This document shows positions 52,524 through 61,869 of a DNA stretch of 64,000 bases, piece after piece. Each line of letters begins with the position of its first letter. Position 1 is the first letter of the stretch. The notes under the pieces are model-generated. The model did not search any database. It saw only the letters and a list, made by a program, of their open reading frames with translations, and was not told the origin of the DNA. The stretch is from an uncultured Phaeodactylibacter sp. (lineage in GTDB: Bacteria; Bacteroidota; Bacteroidia; Chitinophagales; Saprospiraceae), in assembly GCA_913057245.1 (NCBI GenBank), contig CAJXNH010000010.1:46282-110281 (forward strand). The letters are read 5' to 3'. A program made the translations under genes and the position numbers.

Positions 52524-54452
52524 ATGATTAACATCACTTTCCCGGACGGTAATGTCCGACAGTACGAAGCCGGCGTAACCGGGCTGGACATCGCAAAGTC
52601 GATCAGCCACGGCCTGGCCAAAAAAGTCCTTTCTGCAAAAGTAAACGGTGAGGTGTGGGATGCTACCCGCCCGATTACCGAAGACGCTACGGTGCAGTTG
52701 CTGACGTGGGACGACAAGGACGGGAAAGCGACCTTCTGGCACTCTTCTGCACACCTGATGGCCGAAGCCCTGGAGGCGATTTATCCGGGTGTGAAGTTCG
52801 GTACAGGGCCTTCTACAGACGGCGGGTTTTACTATGATGTAGACCCCGGTGAGCATACCATTTCCAGCGATGACTTTCCTAAGATTGAGCAGAAAATGCT
52901 GGAGCTGGCCCGCCAGAAAAACGAGTACATCCGCAAGCCGATTTCCATAGATGAGGCGATCTCATTTTACCAGGAAAAAGGCGATGAATACAAGCTCGAG
53001 TTGTTGGAGAAGCGGAAAGAAGAAGGTGCGGAAATCACCTTGTACGAGCAGGGTGATTTCACTGATCTGTGCCGCGGCCCGCACGTGCCAGATACCGGCT
53101 ACATCAAAGCCATCAAAATCACCAAAGTAGCCGGTGCTTACTGGCAGGGTGATGAGAACCGGCAGCAGATGACCCGTGTATACGGTATCACTTTCCCTAA
53201 ACAGAAAGAGCTGACCGAATACGAAAAGATGATTGAGGAAGCCAAGCAGCGTGACCACCGTAAGCTGGGGTCGGAGCTCGAGCTCTTCATGTTTTCTGAC
53301 CGGGTGGGGCAGGGCCTGCCGATGTGGCTGCCCAAAGGCAATCAGCTGCGCGATCGCCTGATGAACTTCCTGCGGGTAGAGCAGGAGAAACGGGGGTACC
53401 AACTTGTGACGACGCCGCATATTGGCAAAAAGGACCTCTACGTGACTTCCGGCCACTGGGAAAAGTACGGGGAAGACAGTTTCCACCCGATCAAGACGCC
53501 TAAGGAAGGCGAGGAGTTCCTGCTGAAGCCGATGAACTGCCCGCACCACTGTGAGATTTTTGGGCACCGTCCGCATTCCTACCGCGATCTGCCGCTTCGT
53601 ATTGCAGAGTTTGGCACGGTCTACCGCTACGAGCAGAGCGGGGAGCTGCACGGGCTTTCACGCGTGCGCGGGTTTACACAGGATGATGCCCATATTTTTT
53701 GTACGCAGGATCAGCTCAAGGACGAGTTTCTAAACGTGCTTGACCTGACCAAGACCGTACTGTCAAAGATGGGCTTTGAGGATTTCACGGCGCAAATTTC
53801 CTTACGTGACCCCAACAAGCCTGAAAAGTACATTGGTTCAGATGAAAACTGGAACAATGCCGAGCGGGCCATCATTGAGGCTACTGCAGAGGCAGGAATG
53901 AAGACCACAACCGAGCTGGGCGAAGCGGCTTTCTATGGCCCTAAACTCGACTTCATGGTCAAGGATGCGCTGGGCCGTTCCTGGCAGCTGGGCACTATTC
54001 AGGTAGACTACAACCTGCCGGACCGCTTCGAGCTGGAGTACATCGGCTCCGACAATCAGGCACACCGGCCGGTGATGATCCACCGGGCGCCTTTTGGTTC
54101 TATGGAGCGCTTCATCAGTATCCTGATTGAGCATACCGGCGGTAAGTTCCCGCTGTGGCTCGCACCGGAGCAATACACCATCCTGCCCATTAGCGACCGC
54201 TTCAATGACTACGCGGCTGAGATTGAGCAGGAACTGGCGAAGTACGACATCCGCGGCACGGTGGATGACCGCAGTGAGAAAGTGGGCCGGAAAATCCGGG
54301 ACGCTGAGGTGAAGAAAGTGCCCTTCATGCTTATCGTAGGTGAGAAGGAGGCAGAGACAGGTGCCGTGTCTGTGCGGAAGCAGGGCGATGGCGATGTCGG
54401 CTCCATGTCTGTTGCTGAGTTCGCAAAGTATTTCCAGGAGCATCTGGACTAA
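52524..54452 (+). CDS. thrS: Threonine-tRNA ligase
   Basis: 642 aa, standard length. Domains in order are TGS (1-62), the editing domain with the HxxxH motif His73-His77 (HSSAH), then the class II catalytic core with motif 2 around [25 protein letters not shown] and a zinc-ligand Cys in MNCPHH, and the C-terminal anticodon-binding domain ([20 protein letters not shown]). It charges tRNA-Thr. In many bacteria infC follows, but here a terminator hairpin and a T9SS-CTD protein follow instead. Confidence 0.97.
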   Translation: MINITFPDGNVRQYEAGVTGLDIAKSISHGLAKKVLSAKVNGEVWDATRPITEDATVQLLTWDDKDGKATFWHSSAHLMAEALEAIYPGVKFGTGPSTDGGFYYDVDPGEHTISSDDFPKIEQKMLELARQKNEYIRKPISIDEAISFYQEKGDEYKLELLEKRKEEGAEITLYEQGDFTDLCRGPHVPDTGYIKAIKITKVAGAYWQGDENRQQMTRVYGITFPKQKELTEYEKMIEEAKQRDHRKLGSELELFMFSDRVGQGLPMWLPKGNQLRDRLMNFLRVEQEKRGYQLVTTPHIGKKDLYVTSGHWEKYGEDSFHPIKTPKEGEEFLLKPMNCPHHCEIFGHRPHSYRDLPLRIAEFGTVYRYEQSGELHGLSRVRGFTQDDAHIFCTQDQLKDEFLNVLDLTKTVLSKMGFEDFTAQISLRDPNKPEKYIGSDENWNNAERAIIEATAEAGMKTTTELGEAAFYGPKLDFMVKDALGRSWQLGTIQVDYNLPDRFELEYIGSDNQAHRPVMIHRAPFGSMERFISILIEHTGGKFPLWLAPEQYTILPISDRFNDYAAEIEQELAKYDIRGTVDDRSEKVGRKIRDAEVKKVPFMLIVGEKEAETGAVSVRKQGDGDVGSMSVAEFAKYFQEHLD

Positions 54453-54471
54453 ATAACATAGATCGTTCCTC

Positions 54472-54499
54472 CCCGGCTGAAGCACTGTCTTCAGCCGGG
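54472..54499 (+). terminator. Hairpin terminator after thrS
   Basis: 11-bp perfect stem CCCGGCTGAAG (54472-54482) and CTTCAGCCGGG (54489-54499), 6-nt loop; no T-run follows, so termination may be weak. Confidence 0.6.
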
Positions 54500-54711
54500 C
54501 GGGCGGTCAGAATTGCCGGAAATACGGCAAAAGCTTTAAAAATACCTTAATCCCGGGCTGTCAGCTGAACTTGAAGGATATGGTTCGGGTTTATTGTGTA
54601 GAGCCTAAACAAATTAAGCGATTTTAACATATCGCTTGAATTTTAATGAATTTTCGCTTATTTTTATCAAAATCGACTTTTATCCCGACGCACGTTTAGA
54701 AATCCCAAGAT

Positions 54712-55062
54712 ATGAAGCATACTTTACCCCTGCTGTTTTTACTGTTAGCCACCCTTAGCCTCTCTGCCTCGACAGGTCTGGAAAATAATATTGAGCCATT
54801 TCCTCCCTACACAGCCGTGTCCACTCCTGCAGATTTGAAAGTCTATCCTAATCCCGCAGTGGACTATATCAGCCTTACTGAGGCGCAAGGCGTCACGGAA
54901 ATCACCGTTTTTAACCTGGTTGGCCGTGCGATGAAGCGCTTCCAACTCGATTATGCCAAGCAGCAGTTCTATGTTGGGGATTTGCCAAAAGGCATGTACC
55001 TGGTACAGATCAAGGGTTCAAACGATAACGTACTGACTACGCAGCGGCTCCACAAGCAGTAA
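54712..55062 (+). CDS. Minimal T9SS type A sorting-domain protein
   Basis: 116 aa: a signal peptide (about 1-20), a linker of about 20 residues, and then nothing but a type IX sorting domain of about 75 residues (LKVYPNPAVDYISLTEAQGVTEITVFNLVGRAMKRF ... LPKGMYLVQIKGS). There is no cargo domain between them. It could be a short surface protein, a decoy for the secretion machinery, or the remnant of a longer gene. It lies in a 260-bp AT-rich upstream gap, and a hairpin follows. Confidence 0.75.
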   Translation: MKHTLPLLFLLLATLSLSASTGLENNIEPFPPYTAVSTPADLKVYPNPAVDYISLTEAQGVTEITVFNLVGRAMKRFQLDYAKQQFYVGDLPKGMYLVQIKGSNDNVLTTQRLHKQ

Positions 55063-55083
55063 CACTTACATCTTGCCGCATTC

Positions 55084-55120
55084 CAAAGCACAGCCGTGAT
55101 ATATACGCAGCTGTGCTTTG
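55084..55120. terminator. Bidirectional terminator hairpin
   Basis: 11-bp stem CAAAGCACAGC (55084-55094) and GCTGTGCTTTG (55110-55120), followed by TTATTTT. Lies between the convergent T9SS-CTD gene and SNF2 helicase. Confidence 0.7.
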
Positions 55121-55126
55121 TTATTT

Positions 55127-58100
55127 TCATGCCTCTCCTTTCAGCAAACTCAGCATATCTTCCACTGACAGCTTAGCGCTTACATCCGTTCCGGAAAGGA
55201 GCTGATCCGCCAGTTCGCGCTTATTTTGGTGCAGCTGCACAATCTTTTCCTCAATGGTATCTTCACTAACGAAGCGGTAAACGGTCACCGGGCGCTGCTG
55301 TCCCATACGGTGGGCACGGTCGCTCGCCTGATCTTCTACGGCAGGGTTCCACCAGGGATCGAGGTGGAGTACGTAATCGGCTTCTGTAAGGTTGAGCCCC
55401 GTGCCCCCTGCTTTGAGACTGATGAGGAAGAGCTGGCCCTCTCCGTTTTGGAAAGCCTGCACGGCTTCCTCCCGTTTTTTGCCCGGGGTTTGCCCATCGA
55501 GGTACTGATAGGGAATGCCCTGGGCCTTCACCCATTGCTCTACAATGCGCAAATGCTTTACAAACTGGCTAAAGACCAGCGCTTTATGCCCGCTGTCGAG
55601 CAATTCCAGGATAGTCTCTCCCACAAGGTCGAGTTTGGAACTTGGGACCCGGCTGTCGGGCATCACGAGTCGGGGATGGCAGGCCGCCTGCCGGAGCTTG
55701 GTGAGCTGTGCCAGGATGGCAAACCGCTTGGATGCGCCATCTGCAGCTTCCACGGCCTCCAATGCACTGCGGCGTATGGCTTCGTAGAAAGAGTGCTCCG
55801 ATTCGGTAAGGGAAACGGACAGGATGATTTCTGTTTTAGCTGGCAGCTCGGTAAGTACGTCCCGCTTGTGGCGGCGCAAAATAAAGGGCTGAATCAACCG
55901 CCGGAGCTGTTCCCGGCGCGGCTCGTCTCCCCTGCTGATCGGGTTGGTGAATTTTTCGTTGAAGCGCTTCTGTGAACCCAGCAAGCCGGGGTTGAGAAAG
56001 CGGAACAGGTTCCAGAGTTCACCCAGGTGGTTCTCAATAGGCGTACCCGTGGTAGCCAGCCGGAAGTCTGCCCGGAGCTCCATCGCAATTTTCGAGCGCT
56101 TGGTGGCGGCATTTTTGATGGCCTGCGCCTCATCCAGGACCAGTGAGCCAAAAGACTTTTGCGTCAGGGCTTCTTCTACGAAAGGTAACAGGCCGTAGCT
56201 AATGATGAGCAAATCTCCGGGGCCAACCTCGTCGATGAGGTCCACTTCCTTGCTATTACCCAGCAGCTTTGGGGTCAGGTCCGGAGCAAAACGCTCGGTC
56301 TCTCTTACCCAGTTTCGGGTAACGGAAGCCGGCGCGATGACCAGTCCAGGCCCTGTTTCTTTACGTGCCGAGAGCATAGCGAGCGCTTGTACGGTTTTAC
56401 CCAGGCCCATGTCATCAGCCAGGCAACCGCCAACGCCCCATTCTGCCAGCCGCATCATCCATCGGAAGCCTTCCTTCTGATAGGCGCGCAGGTCGGCCTG
56501 AAAAGTGTTGGGCACCCGTGGGCGGATGCGCTGTGCCTGTTGGATGCGCTGCATGCTTTTCGCCCAGCTCTGATCGGCTTCCAGCTCAGCCAGCTCCCCG
56601 GCGAGCTCATCAATGCGGAGCCCGGCCAGTGGGTTGAGCTCGTATTGTTGCCCCCGCATTTGGAGCAAACCGTCCAGTTCGCGAAGGCGCTCCCTGAATG
56701 TTTCGGTAAGGGCGATGAAAGTCCCTTCGCCGAGTTCAACAAATGGGCTGTCGTCTTCGCGGACGTGGTCCAGGAGTTGTTGGAATTGCAGGATTTCTTC
56801 TTCGTCCAGCTTCAGGCTGCCATCCACAGCAAACCAGTTGGACTCCTCCTGAATGCGTACCGACAACTGATCGGTATTGGAAATGCCCAGCAGCTTGACT
56901 TTTTCCCCCTTAGGGAATTCCATTTTGATGCGGCCGGCTTCCCGCAGGGGGTATAGCTCAAGAAGGATTTGCAGGCAGGCTCTCGTGTCTTCGATTTGCC
57001 ATTCGTAGCTCTGAGCTGGCTGTTCTGCCAGTGTAGGGCAAGCTTCAATAACTTCTGCCGCCAGGGCCCGCTCTTTGTCGAGCCGGCGCTCGCAGGCTAC
57101 CCGGCCCTCCTTAGTGCTCAGGATGCGCGTAGCCAGCCCTTCGCCCGGTTTGAAGTAATGCCCTTCCTCCTTTAACGGCTTGACATAAAATTCGAGCTTA
57201 AAGCCTTCGCCGAAAGGCAGGAGGTGCAGGCAGGGCATGGGGTCACCGGGTACGGATTCCAGACCTTCCTCCAGCATGGTTTTGGGGGATTGAACCTGTA
57301 TGCGCCCCTGTAGTTGTTGGGTGATCCGCTCCATCTGTGGGCGGGCTTCTTCCGGCATGAGCGCGCCCCGACCGATGAGTTTGGCAACTTTCCGCTCTTC
57401 GTCGTTCAGCTTGTAAATTCGGTAGCGGGTAGGGGTTTCCTTCTCTGTGACGTAGGTGCCGGATTTGGTTACGGGCCGGAAATTGACGCGCAGTTGGTCA
57501 CCTTCTTCTGTGATCAGCAGTTCCGGTTTGGAGCGGACCAGTTCAACCGGGATTTCATTCTTGCCTGCCAGAAAAACAAAAGGGTGGTTGGTCAGCTGAT
57601 ACAAGGCGTGGTCGAAGTCCAGGCGGAGGTCGTCGGGCCCATAGTAAAACATGGGGTTAGAGCGGTTGTCGTACGCGGAGGTGACGGCATCAAGCACCCG
57701 TTGGTCTTCCTCGGTCAGGCTTTCGACTTTGCCCTCGTATAGCTCATTGATGGTGACTTTCCGCCCGGCTGACCAGCTATTGCGTTTGCTGCGTTTTTGC
57801 TCTTTGGGCTGCAGTTCCCGTTGTTCGAAATCCACAAACCAGACCAGGCGGGTACTGCCGGGCGGGTAGTGGTTGTCGCTGGCCCCATTGCTTAGCGCAT
57901 CGAGGGAGTTGAGGATGCGTTCCCAGGCCGATTGTCGGGGTAGGAGTTCTATGAGGTAGCGGAAACCCATTTCGTCCTGATAGTAGCGGGCGAGGACTTC
58001 CCACTCCCGGCGTTTGGGGTGGTCGGGGAAGACAAGAGCAAGGGCATTGGCCATTTCACCGCACATCCATTTGAGCTCAGCTTGCTCCCATAGCGGAAAA

Positions 58101-59293
58101 GCAGTGTGGAGTTCGTCTGCCATTTGCATATCCAGCTCTGCCCCAATCCAGTAAGCCACCCAAAGGACAAACAAGAGCTCCATAGGGTGGGTGGAAGTGC
58201 GCGCGCACTGTTGGAGCCCTTCGATCGCCACGTCTTCATCTTCGAGCATGAAGTGGAAAAAGACCCGCAGCGCATTGAAAATGCCCGGCAGGAAGCTGGA
58301 TTCCACCTTCTGGTTCATCTGTCGCAAGACTTCCAGCCCTTTCATGTTTTGGTGGCGGCACTGCCAAACCAGGAACATGGCGCCCCAAAAGTCATTGTGC
58401 AGTGATTGGCGGGCTTTAGGCGACAGATTTTTGAAGTGGTCGCCGGCACTTTCGGTATTGCCCTTTAGTAGGGCATGCATAGCCTGCAGGCCGTACCAGT
58501 GGTGGGTGCGGTCCAGAAAGGGCAGTGCTTCTGTCAGGCTTTCCCGGCTTATGCCCTGCATGGCCAGGTTGGTGGCGTAGTGCATTTCGAAGTAGTCCTC
58601 CCGGCGGGGCGTTTCCTTGAGCAGGGCTTTGAGCAGTTTATTGAAATCCTGTGCGGTAGCCCCTTCCCAAAGGTGAGGGTGGTGGAAGATGTAATGGCAG
58701 GCTTCGCCGTGGAAAGGAGCGGGCAGCGCCAGGATGAAGTCGGGGTCGAGCGGCAGAAAGTTCGAGAGGGTCGCCTTTAGGGTTTGTTGTTTTTGCTTTT
58801 CGTCGAAGGTAAAGTTGCTGTTCAGCTGTTCGGCCAGGTGGCTGTAGTCGTAGTAGCTCTTTTCGAAGAGCAGCAGGCGGAGTTTCTTGAACTGCCGTTG
58901 GAGCTCGGCTTCCTGCATGCGGAAGGAGTAGACCGGGCGGTCGAGGCGTTCTTCCCGCCGCAGCTGACTGATGATGCGGTTGAGGGTTTTACCGGCATGC
59001 AGGAAGAAGTGCCGGGCGGCAACATCCCGCCATTCCCGTTTGGTGTAGGGGTCTTTGTACTCGTAGTCAATGTAGCCGTTTTCCTGCAGCCACCGCAATT
59101 GGTTGCGCACGAAGGTATGCGTCACTGTCCGCTGAGATTCGGGGCGGAAGCCAGCCTTGTCCAGGGCTTTTTCGATGCTGTAGTTAGCCAGCGGGTACCC
59201 GTAAATGCTCACCACGCCCAGTACCCAGTAGGTATCATGGGGGAGTTCGCTAATGACTCTTTTCCGCTCTTGATAAGAAAGTTCCTTCGCCAC
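55127..59293 (-). CDS. Very large SNF2-family DEAD/DEAH helicase
   Basis: 1388 aa. The last 480 residues are a complete SNF2 helicase: motif I LADDMGLGKTVQAL, DEAQ box LVLDEAQAIKN, TGTPIENHLGELWNL, FILRRHKRDVLTELPAK, and the second RecA lobe with VFSQFVKHL, LKAGGTGLNLTEADYVLHLDPWWNPAVEDQASDRAHRMGQ. The N-terminal 900 residues are unusual: a helical first part (YQERKRVISELPHDTYWVLG... with winged-helix flavour, then TPR-like helices) and a middle region of the bacterial SNF2_assoc type. It probably remodels protein-DNA complexes; the target is unknown. It is one uninterrupted gene. Confidence 0.9.
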   Translation of the reverse strand: MAKELSYQERKRVISELPHDTYWVLGVVSIYGYPLANYSIEKALDKAGFRPESQRTVTHTFVRNQLRWLQENGYIDYEYKDPYTKREWRDVAARHFFLHAGKTLNRIISQLRREERLDRPVYSFRMQEAELQRQFKKLRLLLFEKSYYDYSHLAEQLNSNFTFDEKQKQQTLKATLSNFLPLDPDFILALPAPFHGEACHYIFHHPHLWEGATAQDFNKLLKALLKETPRREDYFEMHYATNLAMQGISRESLTEALPFLDRTHHWYGLQAMHALLKGNTESAGDHFKNLSPKARQSLHNDFWGAMFLVWQCRHQNMKGLEVLRQMNQKVESSFLPGIFNALRVFFHFMLEDEDVAIEGLQQCARTSTHPMELLFVLWVAYWIGAELDMQMADELHTAFPLWEQAELKWMCGEMANALALVFPDHPKRREWEVLARYYQDEMGFRYLIELLPRQSAWERILNSLDALSNGASDNHYPPGSTRLVWFVDFEQRELQPKEQKRSKRNSWSAGRKVTINELYEGKVESLTEEDQRVLDAVTSAYDNRSNPMFYYGPDDLRLDFDHALYQLTNHPFVFLAGKNEIPVELVRSKPELLITEEGDQLRVNFRPVTKSGTYVTEKETPTRYRIYKLNDEERKVAKLIGRGALMPEEARPQMERITQQLQGRIQVQSPKTMLEEGLESVPGDPMPCLHLLPFGEGFKLEFYVKPLKEEGHYFKPGEGLATRILSTKEGRVACERRLDKERALAAEVIEACPTLAEQPAQSYEWQIEDTRACLQILLELYPLREAGRIKMEFPKGEKVKLLGISNTDQLSVRIQEESNWFAVDGSLKLDEEEILQFQQLLDHVREDDSPFVELGEGTFIALTETFRERLRELDGLLQMRGQQYELNPLAGLRIDELAGELAELEADQSWAKSMQRIQQAQRIRPRVPNTFQADLRAYQKEGFRWMMRLAEWGVGGCLADDMGLGKTVQALAMLSARKETGPGLVIAPASVTRNWVRETERFAPDLTPKLLGNSKEVDLIDEVGPGDLLIISYGLLPFVEEALTQKSFGSLVLDEAQAIKNAATKRSKIAMELRADFRLATTGTPIENHLGELWNLFRFLNPGLLGSQKRFNEKFTNPISRGDEPRREQLRRLIQPFILRRHKRDVLTELPAKTEIILSVSLTESEHSFYEAIRRSALEAVEAADGASKRFAILAQLTKLRQAACHPRLVMPDSRVPSSKLDLVGETILELLDSGHKALVFSQFVKHLRIVEQWVKAQGIPYQYLDGQTPGKKREEAVQAFQNGEGQLFLISLKAGGTGLNLTEADYVLHLDPWWNPAVEDQASDRAHRMGQQRPVTVYRFVSEDTIEEKIVQLHQNKRELADQLLSGTDVSAKLSVEDMLSLLKGEA

Positions 59294-59321
59294 GTGAATT
59301 GCTCCTTTTCCAAATTTTGCG

Positions 59322-59329
59322 CAAAGGTA
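59322..59329 (-). promoter_or_regulatory. Putative -7 element for the SNF2 gene
   Basis: TACCTTTG on the minus strand, 29 bp before the ATG, with TTTG about 23 nt further upstream. Confidence 0.4.
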
Positions 59330-59362
59330 AGGAGGTTGCGGCAGAAACCAGACAAATAAGAA

Positions 59363-60091
59363 TTATTCCTTTGGGCTCATTTTAGGGCGTTGCCCGTTGA
59401 GCGGTTGCCCGCCCCAGGGCCGGATGAAGGTCGCTTCAAACCGGGCTGCTCCTGTTTTTTCGCCACTGAGCTTGACTTCCTCACCCGGCTCCAGTTGAAT
59501 ACGGGGCGGCCAGTCGGCGGCAGCATAGCCAATCGTCCATATTTGGCCGTCAAAGTCTTCCAGTTGCAGGGCCTCCGGTGTAACGCTGACGATGGTGCCG
59601 CCCAGGTAGCCTTCTTCGGGCCGGTTCCAAAGCTGCTCCTTTTTTTCCTGTACGCTCTGATAGAGGTTTACCCGAATAGCAAATGCCTGCTCGAGCTGTT
59701 GTGCGCCACCGCTGATGAAGAAAGCGGTACCCAGTAGTATGCTAAAGGCAGTGCTGTAGCCGGCCAGTCGGGTCAGGGTGAATTTGTAGCCCCGTTCGGA
59801 ATAGCGCAGGGTGTACATAGACAGCAGCAAGGCCAAAGCCAGGAAAGTAATCCATATCAAAGGCAACAGGCTAAGTAGCCCTTCGAGCCAGGAATGCCCA
59901 AAGTGCTGCAGCAAGCGGAAGTCGACCTGCTGAATGGTGAACAGGATGACCGAAAATGCCAGTGCGCCAATGAGAACGGTGAGCCCAAACCCCGTCCATA
60001 CCGCCCACTTGAGTGCAGTGTACTGCCATTGGGGGCGCGGCGCTATGTGCCGGGATTTGATCTGTTCTACAAGTTTATGAGCAGTATTCAT
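59363..60091 (-). CDS. Membrane protein, probable anti-sigma-type partner
   Basis: 242 aa. A short basic cytoplasmic N-terminus (MNTAHKLVEQIKSRHIAPRPQW) is followed by three hydrophobic helices (about 27-50, 68-95 and 108-128). The C-terminal part is extracytoplasmic and beta-rich, with a small OB-like segment (GGTIVSVTPEALQLEDFDGQIWTIG). It overlaps the upstream ECF sigma gene by 4 bp (ATGA), which suggests that it controls that sigma factor. It lacks a zinc-finger anti-sigma motif, so the role is inferred from context. Confidence 0.6.
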   Translation of the reverse strand: MNTAHKLVEQIKSRHIAPRPQWQYTALKWAVWTGFGLTVLIGALAFSVILFTIQQVDFRLLQHFGHSWLEGLLSLLPLIWITFLALALLLSMYTLRYSERGYKFTLTRLAGYSTAFSILLGTAFFISGGAQQLEQAFAIRVNLYQSVQEKKEQLWNRPEEGYLGGTIVSVTPEALQLEDFDGQIWTIGYAAADWPPRIQLEPGEEVKLSGEKTGAARFEATFIRPWGGQPLNGQRPKMSPKE

Positions 60092-60693
60092 GGCCTTATT
60101 TTTTTCTGGTTAGTTGCGGGAGTGGCACGTGCCGTTTTTCCGAGTGCTTTCCGGGCCCGGTTGAGGCGGGTGGCGACGGTGCCTTCCGGAATTTGCAAAA
60201 CATCGGAGATGGCTTCGTAGTCGAGTTCTTCGAAGTAACGTAGGAGAATGACTTCCCGGTACTTTTGGGACAATTGGCTGATCCAGTGGTGGAGCTGTTC
60301 GGCTGGGATGTTCTTTTCTTCTGTTTCCACCTCGCTGAGGAGGGTGTGCAGCAAGAGAGGCTCTGCGTCTGCCCATTCTACCGTCCGGTTTTTGCCAAAT
60401 GAAGTTTGCCTGCGCAGGGCAGAAATAGCTTCGTTATGTACAATTCGGTACAGCCAGCTGCTTAGCTTCATGCCAGGGTCGTACCCTCTCAGGTTGCGCC
60501 AGATTTTGATGAATGCCTCCTGCAGAATGTCCTCTGCACCATCCTGGCCTGCTCCGGTGATGCGGCGTACGTAGCGCAGTAGAGCCGGCTCATAGCGTTC
60601 GTACAGACAGGAAAAGTAGTCGACTTCCCGGAGGGCGCGGTCGACTACTTCCTGGTCGGTGAGTTCGTTGCATTTTTTGCTGGCGATTAGCAT
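60088..60693 (-). CDS. ECF-type RNA polymerase sigma factor
   Basis: 201 aa. Region 2 reads YERYEPALLRYVRRITGAGQDGAEDILQEAFIKIWRNLRGYDPG and region 4 reads LSQKYREVILLRYFEELDYEAISDVLQIPEGTVATRLNRARKAL. Both are complete. It is co-transcribed and translationally coupled with the downstream three-helix membrane protein. The next gene upstream, 94 bp away on the same strand, encodes a DUF2202 lipoprotein, which may be a regulon member or share the transcript. Confidence 0.92.
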   Translation of the reverse strand: MLIASKKCNELTDQEVVDRALREVDYFSCLYERYEPALLRYVRRITGAGQDGAEDILQEAFIKIWRNLRGYDPGMKLSSWLYRIVHNEAISALRRQTSFGKNRTVEWADAEPLLLHTLLSEVETEEKNIPAEQLHHWISQLSQKYREVILLRYFEELDYEAISDVLQIPEGTVATRLNRARKALGKTARATPATNQKKIRP

Positions 60694-60786
60694 GGAGCCT
60701 GGTTAGTAAGGAAGTGGAAAATTAAGCCAACCTCCCGGCTTTCCCAAACGGAAGGCGGGGAGGTTGATGTTATAATTGATGGTTTT

Positions 60787-61680
60787 TTAGTGGCCGCCTT
60801 TGCCGTTACCGTTACCGCCGCCGTTATTGCCATTGCCCTGCTGCCCGCCGGTGCCATCACAAGTGCCGTTGCTATTGCCCTGACCGTTGCCATTGCCGCC
60901 CTGTTGTTGCCCGGTGCCATCACAGGTGCCGCTGCCATTACCGGTTTGAATGCCGCAGATTGCACTCAGGTCGCTGCCGCGCTCGGTCTCGCTGCTGGTG
61001 ATTTCTTCAAACAATTCGGCGCTGATGTACTGAGGGGCATAGGTGGCACCGATATTGGTGAGGTTCTTCATAAAACCACGCAGGTGGTTGCGGGAGCCCC
61101 GGTTGAGCTCGTTGAATACGGCGATGAGGTCTTCGTTGTCCGCTGCTGCAATTTCCATATTCAGGTCATTGATATCGAGGTCTTCGATGGTTGCTCCTAC
61201 GATGAAAGCGGCTTCCAGGCTTTCGCTGCCCGTCTCTGTGAGCGTGGTGTAAAGCGCCTGCAGGTTCTCATTTTGGAACACGCCGGCGGGGTTGCTGCCG
61301 ACCGGGTCTTGCAGTTCGTACTTTTCGATCAGGCAGAGCACGGAAGCCATATGCCGCTGCTCGGACTGCGCGATATTGGAGAAGATTCGGGTTTCCCACC
61401 GGTTGTAGAGGTACTGGTAGACGTCCCGCGCCAGCTTTTCCTCTTCCCGCATAAAAGTCAGGGCCTGCGCTTCAGCTTCAGATAACTCCTCTATCGGGAA
61501 TTGCTCCTTGAGGCAGGTACATTGGTCCGCAGTTACGTCAGTGGCTGCATCGCGGGTTTCAATAACCGTGAGGTCTTCGGGGGAGGTGCCGGTGACATCA
61601 GACTCACACTGGGTGAAGAAGAAGGCCGCGCTGATCAAAAGGGTGGATAACATCATGGATTTCAAAATTTGCTTTTTCAT
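60787..61680 (-). CDS. DUF2202 ferritin-like lipoprotein with Gly/Asn-rich tail
   Basis: 297 aa from ATG 61680; the open frame extends to 61782 but this ATG gives a lipoprotein signal with Cys25 (FFFTQC). The DUF2202 domain (about 60-230) has FMREEEKLARDVYQYLYNRW, SEQRHMASV and RGSRNHLRGFMKNL, with Glu and His positions typical of ferritin-like four-helix bundles. The C-terminal 50 residues are Gly/Asn/Gln-rich with GTCDGTG occurring twice. Probably metal-binding and in the cell envelope. Confidence 0.85.
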   Translation of the reverse strand: MKKQILKSMMLSTLLISAAFFFTQCESDVTGTSPEDLTVIETRDAATDVTADQCTCLKEQFPIEELSEAEAQALTFMREEEKLARDVYQYLYNRWETRIFSNIAQSEQRHMASVLCLIEKYELQDPVGSNPAGVFQNENLQALYTTLTETGSESLEAAFIVGATIEDLDINDLNMEIAAADNEDLIAVFNELNRGSRNHLRGFMKNLTNIGATYAPQYISAELFEEITSSETERGSDLSAICGIQTGNGSGTCDGTGQQQGGNGNGQGNSNGTCDGTGGQQGNGNNGGGNGNGKGGH

Positions 61681-61856
61681 GGCTGAATGTTTTTTGTGGT
61701 GATTGTTGTTTGAGGCTGTTGTGGGTACTACGCGGCCTTTTCGGTTTTCTTTCACTTTTGGGCAAAAAAAATTATTCGCCACTTACAAATCGTAGACTTA
61801 ATGAAAAATTAATGCTGAAAGTGAGTAGGATTACGTAATCCTTGCCCGAAGCGTAT

Positions 61857-61864
61857 TAGTTTTG
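61857..61864 (+). promoter_or_regulatory. Putative -7 element for the serB-serA fusion gene
   Basis: TAGTTTTG matches TAnnTTTG, ending 5 bp before the ATG at 61870. No -33 TTG at the right distance. Confidence 0.35.
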
Positions 61865-61869
61865 CCCGC

